This document shows positions 25,157-32,533 of a stretch of 32,533 bases of DNA, piece after piece (within the stretch, counting starts at the first letter, position 1; every line of letters begins with the position of its first letter). This stretch comes from Merismopedia glauca CCAP 1448/3 (lineage in GTDB: Bacteria; Cyanobacteriota; Cyanobacteriia; Cyanobacteriales; CCAP-1448). Position numbers and translations under genes: made by a program. The stretch covers positions 1 to 32,533 of the forward strand of contig NZ_PVWJ01000057.1 in assembly GCF_003003775.1 (NCBI RefSeq). The letters are read 5' to 3'. The notes beneath the pieces were generated by a model. The model was not told the origin of the DNA, did no database searches, and worked only from the letters and a program-made list of their open reading frames with translations.

Positions 25157-25273
25157 CTTGAGAGGTGGCACTATATATAGTGTCCTTGCGTAAGTCCTGC
25201 TGCCGTTAGGCATAACCCAACACCCTAGGTCATCTGGTGCTAATAAAAACATAGCATTGGAAAGGAAGATCGC

Positions 25274-26032
25274 TTATCGACGAGATCTAGAACGTCTATC
25301 GCCAGCTACTTCTGGTTTGAGTAAAATAGCTGCTCGATCGAAGTCGAGTTGGCGAAAGCGGCGGCGATGAATATTATATTGATAAACCAGGGCATTCGTC
25401 ATATCTAAAGCCGTTAACCAGCCACTTTTGTGGTGATAGACTCCAGTTTCTATTCCTAACCATCCTTTTCCTTGAACAATTTGACCAGCCGAGACACCAG
25501 GAAAGGTAAAGGTGATCGTATGACCTGTGACAATGAGTTTATCTTTAAAGTAGGGTTTGGTACTACTGTGGAAGGCTTCTCTAATCCAACAAAATTCGTC
25601 AAATCCTTGCTCAACTAGGGTAAGTTTGGGGTTAACTCCAGCGTGAACTAACCACACGTTACCTAAATCTAAATATCCAGGTAAATTGGCAATCCATTCA
25701 ATATCTTCTGGCGGAATTCCACCTGTTCCATAACTTTCTAAGGTTGCGTCTCCACCGCTATAAAGCCATAGTTGTAAGTCTTGCTCGGAAATTTCCCCAC
25801 CAGAGATCGCCGCTAGTAGCATTTGCTCGTGATTCCCCATGACACAGGGATATTGGTTTTCTCGCACGAATTTGACCACTTGGGCGCTATCAGGACCGCG
25901 ATCGATTAAGTCTCCCAAAAAGTAAATCTCGTCATCAGTAGAAAGAGCGATCGCTTCTAGCAAATGCTGTAAGCCTTCATAATGACCGTGAATATCACCA
26001 ATCACAATCCGGCGCGGATTAGTTTGACTCAT
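25274..26032 (-). CDS. PPP-type metallophosphatase
   Basis: 252 aa from ATG 26032; an in-frame GTG at 26056 would add eight residues, and neither has a strong Shine-Dalgarno. The four metal-binding motifs of PPP phosphatases are present: GDIHG (12-16), GDLIDRG (40-46), GNHE (66-69) and VHAG, with TGHT further on. It could act as a serine/threonine (protein) phosphatase or on a small molecule such as diadenosine tetraphosphate; sequence alone does not decide. The C-terminus ends in the basic tail RRSRSRR. The gene is transcribed toward the insertion sequence. Confidence 0.88.
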   Translation of the reverse strand: MSQTNPRRIVIGDIHGHYEGLQHLLEAIALSTDDEIYFLGDLIDRGPDSAQVVKFVRENQYPCVMGNHEQMLLAAISGGEISEQDLQLWLYSGGDATLESYGTGGIPPEDIEWIANLPGYLDLGNVWLVHAGVNPKLTLVEQGFDEFCWIREAFHSSTKPYFKDKLIVTGHTITFTFPGVSAGQIVQGKGWLGIETGVYHHKSGWLTALDMTNALVYQYNIHRRRFRQLDFDRAAILLKPEVAGDRRSRSRR

Positions 26033-26151
26033 TGACTGATCGTCGGTTTTCAACACTAATTATATGTATAACAAAATACGCTTTGACACAGTTATTTGCC
26101 TTGTCTATGATGATTGTCATATAACCGAAAAATAAGGTTCCTCCTTTAGAT

Positions 26152-26751
26152 GTGAATATTTCAACTATTCCTGTAATTAATGTCTTGAGATCGTCTACCA
26201 GTCAAGGGTGGATTGAGCAAGCCCTATCTAATCTAGAGGCGATATTACTAGATCATTCCCACTGTGAGCGCAAAGCTGCGGGTGTGGCTCTAAATTTAAT
26301 GTTTCGTTATCCTTCTAATAGTGACATGGTGCGAAAGCTAACGGCTATAGCTCAAGAGGAGTTGGAACATTTTGAGCAAGTAAACCAAATCCTAGAAGCG
26401 CGCGGTATTCCTTTAGCTTCTCTGTCTCCGGCTCCCTATGGCGCAGGATTAAAAGCCCAAATTCGTCCCCAAGAACCCCAGCGATTTCTAGATTCTTTGC
26501 TGGTTTGTGGGTTGATTGAGGCGCGCAGTCACGAGCGGTTGGGTTTATTAGCTGATAACTTACCAGATCTAGAGTTAGCCAAGTTTTATCGGAGTTTAAT
26601 GGCTTCAGAAGCTCGTCACTATGGTATTTACTGGGTACTAGCTCATACTTATGTTGAAGCTGAAGTAGTCGCTAAACGATTGGATGAACTAGCCATTGTC
26701 GAAAGTGAGTTACTTGCAAATCTCCATCCTCAACCTCGAATTCATAGTTAG
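26152..26751 (+). CDS. miaE: tRNA-(ms2io6A)-hydroxylase
   Basis: 199 aa from GTG 26152; the overlapping ATG at 26150 meets a stop immediately. Di-iron oxygenase that hydroxylates the isopentenyl group of the modified adenosine at position 37 of certain tRNAs. The ferritin-like four-helix core shows the ligand set Glu39 (HCERKAAG), Glu70 with His73 (EELEHF), Glu123 (IEARSHERLG) and Glu153 with His156 (ASEARHYGIY). All iron ligands are present. The gene stands between the phosphatase and an acetyltransferase gene. Confidence 0.92.
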   Translation: MNISTIPVINVLRSSTSQGWIEQALSNLEAILLDHSHCERKAAGVALNLMFRYPSNSDMVRKLTAIAQEELEHFEQVNQILEARGIPLASLSPAPYGAGLKAQIRPQEPQRFLDSLLVCGLIEARSHERLGLLADNLPDLELAKFYRSLMASEARHYGIYWVLAHTYVEAEVVAKRLDELAIVESELLANLHPQPRIHS

Positions 26752-26782
26752 GCTATAAATAGCTGATTATTACTAATTATCT

Positions 26783-26803
26783 CTTCCTTCTTCCTTCTTC
26801 CTT
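26783..26803. repeat. Heptanucleotide tandem repeat (CTTCCTT)x3
   Basis: Three exact units ending four bases before the ATG of the acetyltransferase gene, where a Shine-Dalgarno would be expected. Confidence 0.88.
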
Positions 26804-26807
26804 AATA

Positions 26808-27332
26808 ATGCAAACTCAATATCAAGATTTTGGGATTCGTGAGTGGAAAGAAAGCGATCGCCTCACTACAGCTAATGTTATCCATCAGGTTTTGCTCGAA
26901 TATGGTTTGTCTTGGGAACCAGAAGGCGCAGATCGAGATGTATTAGAGATAGAAGAGTGTTATTTGGCTACTGGTGGTGAGTTTTGGGTGGTAGAATCCC
27001 AAGGGCAGGTAGTGGGAACTAGTGCTTATCACCCAGTCAGTCGGGGAGAGCAAGCCGTAGAGATCCGCAAGATGTACCTGTTACCAGCAGCTAGGGGTAG
27101 GGGTTTAGGTAAATTTTTGCTCAGTGAGTTGGAAAGTGCGATCGCCAATCGCGGTTATCAGCAAATCTGGATTGAAACTGCTAGTGTATTGAAAGAAGCC
27201 GTACAGCTATACGAAAGTCAGGGTTATCAAAGTGCGATTGGAGTAGAAACCCAGAGATGCGATCGCGTTTATTGGAAATGTCTGTCTAGAACCCCAGCTT
27301 CTCCAACAAGTCGGGGTTCTGGGATAAAATAG
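26808..27332 (+). CDS. GNAT family N-acetyltransferase
   Basis: 174 aa. The acetyl-CoA binding motif is ARGRGLGKFLLSELE near residues 94-108, preceded by the strand EIRKMYLLP and followed by IWIETASVLKEAVQLYESQGY, the full GNAT core. The substrate is unknown. There is no ribosome-binding site: the heptamer array CTTCCTT ends four bases ahead of the ATG. The C-terminal SRTPASPTSRGSGIK is encoded by a hairpin repeat (27288-27320), so the natural end of the domain is about residue 159. It lies 41 bases before rpmB. Confidence 0.88.
   Translation: MQTQYQDFGIREWKESDRLTTANVIHQVLLEYGLSWEPEGADRDVLEIEECYLATGGEFWVVESQGQVVGTSAYHPVSRGEQAVEIRKMYLLPAARGRGLGKFLLSELESAIANRGYQQIWIETASVLKEAVQLYESQGYQSAIGVETQRCDRVYWKCLSRTPASPTSRGSGIK
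27288..27320 (+). repeat. Hairpin repeat at the 3' end of the acetyltransferase gene
   Basis: Perfect eight-base arms AGAACCCC (27288-27295) and GGGGTTCT (27313-27320). An inner CTT/AAG pairing shortens the loop. It codes for part of the last 15 residues of the protein. No T-run follows, so it is a mobile-type repeat or mRNA 3' stem rather than a classic terminator. Confidence 0.75.
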
Positions 27333-27373
27333 AAGTTTGTGTTTAAATTAGCAGCTAGAAGTTTGAGGTATTT

Positions 27374-27610
27374 ATGTCCCGCGTTTGTCAATTAACTGGT
27401 AAAAAAGCTAACAATGCTTTCGCAATTTCCCACTCTCACCGCCGTACCAAAAGACTACAACAACCTAATCTACAATGGAAGCGAATTTGGTGGGCTGAGG
27501 GTAAGCGTTGGGTAAGATTGAGAATTTCTACCAAAGCGATTAAGACTCTAGACAGTAAAGGATTAGCTGCAATGGCGAAAGAAGCAGGAATCGATTTAAA
27601 TAAGTTTTAA
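27374..27610 (+). CDS. rpmB: 50S ribosomal protein L28
   Basis: 78 aa, the standard length. Part of the large ribosomal subunit. Recognised from [21 protein letters not shown], the basic [18 protein letters not shown] core and [21 protein letters not shown] lies five bases before the ATG. A strong intrinsic terminator follows 19 bases after the stop, so it ends a transcript. Confidence 0.97.
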   Translation: MSRVCQLTGKKANNAFAISHSHRRTKRLQQPNLQWKRIWWAEGKRWVRLRISTKAIKTLDSKGLAAMAKEAGIDLNKF

Positions 27611-27629
27611 AGTCTCTCTTCTTCCCTTT

Positions 27630-27656
27630 CCCTCCCTTAGCGGAGGGCTTTTTTTT
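27630..27656 (+). terminator. Rho-independent terminator of rpmB
   Basis: Stem CCCTCC (27630-27635) with GGAGGG (27642-27647), a six-base loop, then one C and eight Ts (27649-27656). Confidence 0.93.
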
Positions 27657-27863
27657 GCCGAAAGTTATAAAAGAGTTAAGTTAGATGGAGCGATCGCCTT
27701 GACCACAGGAGACATTCTCTCTAGCTTGAGTTAAAGTAAGACATAATCTCGTGAAACTACGTAAATAATTTTACTGAAAGTGGGGTTTGACTAATCTGTT
27801 AGCACTCTCATACCTAGTATAAATACGCAAATTTAAGTAACTATTCACACCAATAGGTGAGTT

Positions 27864-29315
27864 ATGAAACGTCAGTTAAAGATTACAGCAGGTTGGGTTG
27901 AGGTAAGAAACCCAAAACCTCTAGTTAAAGGAGAAGCAGGCTTCGCGATTCCGATAGTGTTGGGAGTCGGATTGATCATGATGCTGATAGCTACCATTAT
28001 GATTTTAAGGTCGCAAGGCGATCGCTCTCTCGCTACAGGTCAAAAAAGTACAAATCAAGCCTTAATTATTGCTGAAACTGGCGTTACTAAAGTACAAGCA
28101 TTGTTAAATCGATACCGTTCTTTAGCCACAATTTCAAATACTGATACTAATAAATGGTCTTCTTTTATCACTAATACTGAAGCTGGAATCGGCTGCGATC
28201 CGGTGTCTGATTTCGATCCAGATGTGCAAAAATTCGATGCAGTTAATCCAGCAGATTCTAATGATGGTTGGGTAGAAATTCATTCAGATTCAGATTCATT
28301 AAAACATGAATATAGAGTTATTTCTTATAATTATAACTCTGCAAATAGCCAAGGAAATCTGATAGTTGAAGGTAGGACTCGGCAAGATACAATTGTGAGA
28401 TCGACTGCTCGTTTACAAGTAGCAATTCCCGTAACGCGCGCTACACCTACTACATTCCAACCGCCAGCTATTTGGGCAAGAGAATACAATTTAGGTAGTA
28501 ATATTTTTGATGTTGATACAGCTATTCAGTTTGGGTGCGACACTCCAGTAAATGCTGCTAATTTTAGGCGCAAAACACCACCCACACCAAATCCTAGTAA
28601 GATTATCAGCGATCGCTCTTTATCTTTACCCAAAGTTCCACCACTTCCTGTTCCATGTCCCCCTGCACCAGCAACTTTAACTAGTGCTAATAAGCCCTGT
28701 TATATAGAAATTCCAGCTTTAACTGCATCCCAAATTTTTCCTCGTCCTGAAGATATCAATCCAACTACAGGATACGGTAATGATGGTACTGGAAGCGATG
28801 GAGAATATATTTACTACATCCGTAAAAGCGGTAGTAATTCTGTTAATTTCAACTTAACTGGTACTGATAAAATAACTATACCATTTAATCCTACAAGCAC
28901 TAATTCTCAAAAAGTCACTCTTTATTTGGAAGGAAATTTTAAGTCTACCGTCGAACATCTTTGTCCTCCTCCCTCTCCTCCTCCCTCGCCTCCTCCTAGT
29001 CCACCACCTAAAATTTGCAGATCGGTCGATTTGCAAATTTGGGGACTTACTAATACTGAACAAATTACTATCAAAAATGATGGTAATTTAGATGTGTTTG
29101 TACTTGCTCCTCAAGCTACTGCTAAGTGGGAAGGTAGCGGTCAAATTAGGGGTGCCATGTGGATTAAAACCTGGGGATCATCCCCCAAAACAGGGACAGT
29201 AGTAGAACAGCCCGATCCTTGGAATTGGACAGAGATACCAACTTCTTTACAACCGATCTCTCCTCCCCCAAATATAGCTCCTTACACTGCTTGGCAAACA
29301 CAAGAAATTCCCTAA
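27864..29315 (+). CDS. PilX/GspK-like large minor pilin
   Basis: 483 aa. A long leader ends in GEAG, and the mature protein would start FAIPIVLGVGLIMMLIATIMI, a type IV pilin-like membrane helix. Position +5 is not glutamate, unlike the three following pilins; GspK and PilX-type tip subunits share that trait. The globular part includes a proline-rich strip CPPPSPPPSPPPSPPPKIC (residues about 367-386) flanked by two cysteines, then a beta-rich C-terminal domain. It is the first gene of a four-gene operon, with AGGTGAG just before its ATG. Role inferred: priming or tip subunit of a type IV pilus or of the pseudopilus that secretes polysaccharide in cyanobacteria. Confidence 0.75.
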   Translation: MKRQLKITAGWVEVRNPKPLVKGEAGFAIPIVLGVGLIMMLIATIMILRSQGDRSLATGQKSTNQALIIAETGVTKVQALLNRYRSLATISNTDTNKWSSFITNTEAGIGCDPVSDFDPDVQKFDAVNPADSNDGWVEIHSDSDSLKHEYRVISYNYNSANSQGNLIVEGRTRQDTIVRSTARLQVAIPVTRATPTTFQPPAIWAREYNLGSNIFDVDTAIQFGCDTPVNAANFRRKTPPTPNPSKIISDRSLSLPKVPPLPVPCPPAPATLTSANKPCYIEIPALTASQIFPRPEDINPTTGYGNDGTGSDGEYIYYIRKSGSNSVNFNLTGTDKITIPFNPTSTNSQKVTLYLEGNFKSTVEHLCPPPSPPPSPPPSPPPKICRSVDLQIWGLTNTEQITIKNDGNLDVFVLAPQATAKWEGSGQIRGAMWIKTWGSSPKTGTVVEQPDPWNWTEIPTSLQPISPPPNIAPYTAWQTQEIP

Positions 29316-29341
29316 TTAATGTTAACTAGTTACGAATATTT

Positions 29342-29872
29342 ATGCATAAAATATTATTACTTGCTGCTCGTAAAGATAAAGGATTGACGCTAGTTGAGGT
29401 TTTAATTGCCACCTTGATAGTAATAGTTTTTATTGCTGTGAGTCTTCAAGCTTTAACCGTAGCCGCTCTTTTTAAATCTAGAGGGAAACTTCAAAATGAG
29501 GCTATTAGTTTGATTCAAAAAGATTTAGAAAGAATTAGAACCATAGCATCCACTTTATCAGATACTTCTAGATGCAAAGCTACAGTTGTTGATAATGGAT
29601 ACGCCCAGGCTCTAAACACTTCTTTAACTACTAGCCCAAATGACATTCCTGCAAACGAATTTCTGGAAATAGCAGGTATTAATTATGAAAAACAAAGAAC
29701 AGCAACAGTTTCAGGTGGTACGGCATCCGGTGGAAGTTGTAAGTTAAATGCTTGTTATGAAACTCTAAAGCTAAATTATAAAGTTAAAGGTACAGGCGCA
29801 CAAAGTGGTCTTATACTAGCAGATGTAGAAACGGAGGTAATCCCAGATGCGGCTTTTCAATGCCCTTTGTAA
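29342..29872 (+). CDS. PilV-like minor pilin/pseudopilin
   Basis: 176 aa. Prepilin leader KDKG with cleavage after Gly14, then LTLVEVLIATLIVIVFIAV with the conserved Glu at +5. The soluble part has six cysteines, several of which could pair (residues about 79, 134 and 138 visible as SRCKA, GSCKLNAC). It overlaps the next gene by 26 bases. It is probably assembled with its neighbours into the tip complex of a pilus or pseudopilus. HpsB of the hormogonium polysaccharide system is a possible relative, not proven. Confidence 0.82.
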   Translation: MHKILLLAARKDKGLTLVEVLIATLIVIVFIAVSLQALTVAALFKSRGKLQNEAISLIQKDLERIRTIASTLSDTSRCKATVVDNGYAQALNTSLTTSPNDIPANEFLEIAGINYEKQRTATVSGGTASGGSCKLNACYETLKLNYKVKGTGAQSGLILADVETEVIPDAAFQCPL

Positions 29873-30416
29873 AGAAAAAGATAGTGGATTTAGTTTATTA
29901 GAAATAACAATTGTTATTTTAATTATAGCAATCTTAGGAGCAATAGTTAGCCCTAGTTTTATCAATTTGTATAACGTTAATAAAGTAAACGAAGCCATAG
30001 ATAAAACTAAAGGAGCGATCCAAGAAGCTCAAAATCAAGCCATTCGTTATGGCAGAAGATGTCAAATCAGAGTTATTAATAAAGCTCAAACTACTAAATA
30101 TGGAACCCCAGCAGAACACCCTACGATTGAATCGGTTGCTCCTACTTCTACTCCATCAGCTACTGCACCAAAAGAAGAAAGTTGCTTATTGAATGGCGAT
30201 CGCACACTTCCTGGAATTGCACTTGCTGGACACACAACCCCCTGGATAATCTCTTTTGATTTCAAAGGTAGAACTTCCGATGTAGCTAATAATGGAACAT
30301 TGATTTTATCTATTCCTGATACACCAAAACCTCAGAAATGTTTAGTGATATCCCAAGGATTAGGGATGGTGAGAACAGGTGATTATGAGGGCACCAATTG
30401 CAATACATCCCGTTAA
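29847..30416 (+). CDS. FimT/GspH-like minor pilin/pseudopilin
   Basis: 189 aa from ATG 29847, with GGAGG nine bases ahead inside the previous gene (26-base overlap, so translational coupling is likely). Leader KEKDSG with cleavage after Gly14, then FSLLEITIVILIIAILGAIV with Glu at +5. The helix KTKGAIQEAQNQAIRYGRRCQIRV is characteristic of FimT/GspH proteins. The soluble domain has four or more cysteines. A role in the pilus tip complex is inferred from family and neighbours. Confidence 0.85.
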   Translation: MRLFNALCKEKDSGFSLLEITIVILIIAILGAIVSPSFINLYNVNKVNEAIDKTKGAIQEAQNQAIRYGRRCQIRVINKAQTTKYGTPAEHPTIESVAPTSTPSATAPKEESCLLNGDRTLPGIALAGHTTPWIISFDFKGRTSDVANNGTLILSIPDTPKPQKCLVISQGLGMVRTGDYEGTNCNTSR

Positions 30417-30424
30417 ACAAAAAT

Positions 30425-31273
30425 ATGAAAAAACCATTTCATCCCATCCATCAAGATGGTTTTACACTAATAGAACTTTTAATAGCCGCTAGTCTCAGCG
30501 TCATCTTGATGTTGATTGCTACCTATGGTTTATCTGTAATTGTGCAAGCTAACCAAAAGGGAGAAGCAAAAAGTTTAAGTCGCAATAATTTAAATCGTGC
30601 TATAGAATTTATTAGTGATGAAGTTAAAACAGCCAATAGTGTTACTAGTACTGCACCTAGTTGGTCTTTAGGTTGGAATTTAGGTGGAGGTTTACCACAA
30701 CCTAAGTTATATTTAGAAATTCCTCTGAATCTAGAATCTATAAACGAGAGTAATGACAAGATACAAATTACAAATCATCAATTCAGTAAAAAAGATGCAG
30801 TTACTTTCACCGGAGATGCTGCTACATTAGCAAAACTCAGCCCATCTTTGTTACCAAACACAGTTTATTACCTAATTAAAAACGACAAAGATAATTTTCA
30901 ATTAGCAACTTCTCCAGCAAATGTTGATAGTGGAACACAAATTGATTTAGTTAGTGACTCGACGAGCCAAATTGGGATTAATAGATTAGTAATTTATTAC
31001 CTTCGGGATAGCACAGGCACTTGGTTAAAGAAAAAAACTATTAATCGTTCTACTGGTTCATGCGTTACTTCAAGTTGTGATGTATTAGTAGATTCAATCG
31101 CTACAAAAGACAAAAATATATCTACTCAAGATGGGTTTAATGTACAAATAACCAGTTCGCGGCAAGTGGCAATTAATATTACCAGTCAGCTAACTGATGA
31201 TAATTCCCCACGGCCTGACGACCTGGAAAAAGTAAGTGCAGAAGTATTTGCTAGACCTACTGCTGCTCCCTAA
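30425..31273 (+). CDS. PilW-like minor pilin/pseudopilin
   Basis: 282 aa from ATG 30425, eight bases past the previous stop; an in-frame TTG at 30398 would overlap the upstream gene. Leader ends HQDG with cleavage after Gly12, then FTLIELLIAASLSVILMLIA with Glu at +5. The large soluble domain is beta-rich with RNNLNRAIEFISDEVKTAN after the helix, as in PilW/GspJ proteins. HpsC of the hormogonium polysaccharide system has the same architecture. It is the last gene of the operon and converges on the matrixin gene with two bases between stops. Confidence 0.82.
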   Translation: MKKPFHPIHQDGFTLIELLIAASLSVILMLIATYGLSVIVQANQKGEAKSLSRNNLNRAIEFISDEVKTANSVTSTAPSWSLGWNLGGGLPQPKLYLEIPLNLESINESNDKIQITNHQFSKKDAVTFTGDAATLAKLSPSLLPNTVYYLIKNDKDNFQLATSPANVDSGTQIDLVSDSTSQIGINRLVIYYLRDSTGTWLKKKTINRSTGSCVTSSCDVLVDSIATKDKNISTQDGFNVQITSSRQVAINITSQLTDDNSPRPDDLEKVSAEVFARPTAAP

Positions 31274-31275
31274 AA

Positions 31276-32139
31276 TTAATTCGTACTACCTTTAGCACCA
31301 ACCACTGGAATCGACCAACCTAGACGAGTAGGCTGCTGATAAATTAGCTTTAAAGTATTAATATCTCTAGGAGAAATTGGGGGTGGATTTCTCACTTGAG
31401 TAAAGTAAAGAGCATCTGTTTCCTTCGGACTATGACCCCAAATTCCTAAAGCATGACCTATTTCATGCAGCGCCGCAGCCCGAATATAATTAGCTGAAAG
31501 ATCTGGACTAATGGAAATATCGTATTTAGGATATAAAACAGGTGTCGAGGAATTAGGCGATTTTCGCAAGTAGACTTGATAGCGGACTTCCGCAGAACGA
31601 GCGCGCGGTCCATTGGGAGTAAGCTGTAAAAGAGGACGAACTCGTAAAACTTTAATATCTGCGTTTTCTGCTTCTGGTACTATTTCCAAGGGAAGATATA
31701 CTTTCCACGGTTGTATCCCTTGGGCTACGTTATCTACCCATTCTTGGAATTTAAGCAATTTTGGATCTATTGGATTTACGGGTGTAACTGGCTGTGGATT
31801 GGTTTTCTGTACCTCTGCTTTTGTTTGCGTTCCCACACCCAGATTTTGGGAGGGATGTTCCACATAAACCTTAATTGGAAAATCAAACCACATCAAATAT
31901 CCAGCCGGAGATGGTCTAATTTGGGTAAAATAATCGCCACTATTCGTATTATCTACCCAATTAGCTAAAGTAGCAGGTAGAGGGTGAGGCTGTAATGGTG
32001 GTAAATCGGAAGTAGCCCCCCAACTTGGCTGTAAAAAATTGAGTTGGAGGGTAATTATTAATAAAGCGGTAAAACTAGCAATGCCTATACTGAGAATTAG
32101 TCTCTTTTTAACCAGCCACAGGCGCTTGATATAGCCCAC
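31276..32139 (-). CDS. Membrane-anchored matrixin-type zinc metalloprotease
   Basis: 287 aa from GTG 32139. One N-terminal membrane segment (LILSIGIASFTALLIITLQL, 14-33) anchors or exports it. The zinc motif HEIGHALGIWGH at 225-236 follows HExxHxxGxxH of metzincins, and the preceding beta strands fit a matrixin domain. There is no obvious propeptide cysteine switch. Residues 40-130 are proline-rich. The substrate is unknown. It is convergent with the pseudopilin operon, so physical adjacency does not imply cotranscription. Confidence 0.83.
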   Translation of the reverse strand: MGYIKRLWLVKKRLILSIGIASFTALLIITLQLNFLQPSWGATSDLPPLQPHPLPATLANWVDNTNSGDYFTQIRPSPAGYLMWFDFPIKVYVEHPSQNLGVGTQTKAEVQKTNPQPVTPVNPIDPKLLKFQEWVDNVAQGIQPWKVYLPLEIVPEAENADIKVLRVRPLLQLTPNGPRARSAEVRYQVYLRKSPNSSTPVLYPKYDISISPDLSANYIRAAALHEIGHALGIWGHSPKETDALYFTQVRNPPPISPRDINTLKLIYQQPTRLGWSIPVVGAKGSTN

Positions 32140-32221
32140 AGAAGTTGAAAATGTAGGTGATTTTTGAAACTATAGCAGTTCTCACTTGAGTAGACTTAGC
32201 CCTTAGGAAAGGGGGAAATTC

Positions 32222-32251
32222 AAAGCCTCTCTCGTCCTAGGAGAGAGGTTT
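32222..32251 (-). terminator. Hairpin downstream of secG
   Basis: Perfect stem CCTCTCTC (32226-32233) with GAGAGAGG (32241-32248) and a seven-base loop, extended by a G-T and two A-T pairs. It lies 13 bases after the secG stop on the minus strand. Only short T-runs follow, so it may be a weak terminator or a dispersed hairpin repeat. Confidence 0.55.
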
Positions 32252-32261
32252 GGAGAGAGGT

Positions 32262-32525
32262 CTATTTAGGAACTGCTGGAACCGATTGAACTGCTTGATT
32301 TAACCAACCAGCACTTAAAACCACTGATAAACTCATAAATACAATACTTAAACCCCAAGTGACTCGATTGAGGGTTACTTCTGCACTTTTAGTACTAGTA
32401 AACATTTGGGCTTGTCCACCAATACCTCCAACACCATCGCCTTTAGGACTGTGGAGTAACACAACTACGATTAAAATTAGTGCTGATAATGCCCAAATAA
32501 TTTGAATGATGCTCGTTACGTTCAT
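32262..32525 (-). CDS. secG: Preprotein translocase subunit SecG
   Basis: 87 aa. Small subunit of the SecYEG channel that helps SecA-driven export across the cytoplasmic or thylakoid membrane. Two membrane segments (about 5-24 and 55-75) flank the conserved LLHSPKGDGVGGIGGQAQMF loop. Length is normal. ATG at 32525 is eight bases from the window edge, so the promoter is outside. A hairpin follows the stop. Confidence 0.95.
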   Translation of the reverse strand: MNVTSIIQIIWALSALILIVVVLLHSPKGDGVGGIGGQAQMFTSTKSAEVTLNRVTWGLSIVFMSLSVVLSAGWLNQAVQSVPAVPK

Positions 32526-32533
32526 AGTAGTTA

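Larger units (their letters stand above)
24019..25199 (+). mobile_element. Complete IS4/IS701-type insertion sequence, 1181 bp
   Basis: Bounded by 31-base inverted repeats (24019-24049 and 25169-25199) that start CAGGACTTACGCA and agree at 26 of 31 positions. The 5-bp direct repeat CTGCC flanks it on both sides (24014-24018 and 25200-25204). One intact DDE transposase gene fills the element. Intact ends, an intact gene and a perfect target duplication point to a recent insertion. I cannot name the ISfinder family with certainty. Confidence 0.9.

Noticed and set aside
27800-27808. CIRCE-like half site TTAGCACTC upstream of the pilin operon
   Set aside because: The second half GAGTGCTAA is missing nine bases downstream, and pilin genes are not HrcA targets.

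Overview
The window is a cyanobacterial contig end. Three lines of sequence evidence support this. Copies of the palindrome GCGATCGC (HIP1) are scattered through genes and spacers. Several short heptanucleotide tandem repeats of the cyanobacterial STRR type are present. The gene families are typical of cyanobacteria: carotene isomerase CrtH, DUF4079 and DUF4330 proteins, and an ankyrin protein. The first 19 bases are a Nextera/Tn5 mosaic-end adapter, so base 1 is a library artefact and the real sequence starts at about base 20. I saw no rRNA, tRNA or CRISPR array.

Layout. Bases 20-5700 hold housekeeping genes: a 3'-truncated family-4 uracil-DNA glycosylase, a phosphoribosyltransferase, ahcY, crtH, a DUF4079 membrane protein, and between the last two a probable unannotated small RNA of about 70 nt (minus strand, 5058 to 4989) with its own promoter and terminator. 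Bases 5759-9453 carry an ankyrin-repeat protein, a zinc-ribbon methyltransferase and cobB (cobalamin synthesis).

Bases 9545-19019 form a DNA phosphorothioation (Dnd) island. dndC and dndD (minus) diverge from a two-gene operon (plus) made of a GIY-YIG-like nuclease and a long DGQHR protein of DndB type. That operon converges on a four-gene minus-strand operon: a 57-aa protein missed by simple ORF calling, a Rad50/SMC-like ATPase, a 77-aa orphan and a protein resembling DNA phosphorothioation-associated protein 4. No dndE, dndA or dptFGH is visible, so this looks like a variant sulfur-modification system with an unusual candidate effector set. It is the main candidate for something undescribed here.

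Bases 19286-27610 return to ordinary genes: fructosamine kinase, a HEAT-like membrane protein, an alpha/beta hydrolase with a degenerate triad, a DUF4330 protein, an M48 protease, cutA, a PPP phosphatase, miaE, a GNAT acetyltransferase and rpmB with a clear terminator. A complete 1181-bp insertion sequence (24019-25199) with a 5-bp target duplication has split a dispersed hairpin repeat downstream of cutA.

Bases 27864-31273 are a four-gene minor pilin/pseudopilin operon (PilX-, PilV-, FimT- and PilW-like). It is followed by a convergent membrane-anchored matrixin-type metalloprotease and secG. Several heptamer repeats and palindromic repeats sit exactly on stop codons or inside coding sequence; these are reported separately.
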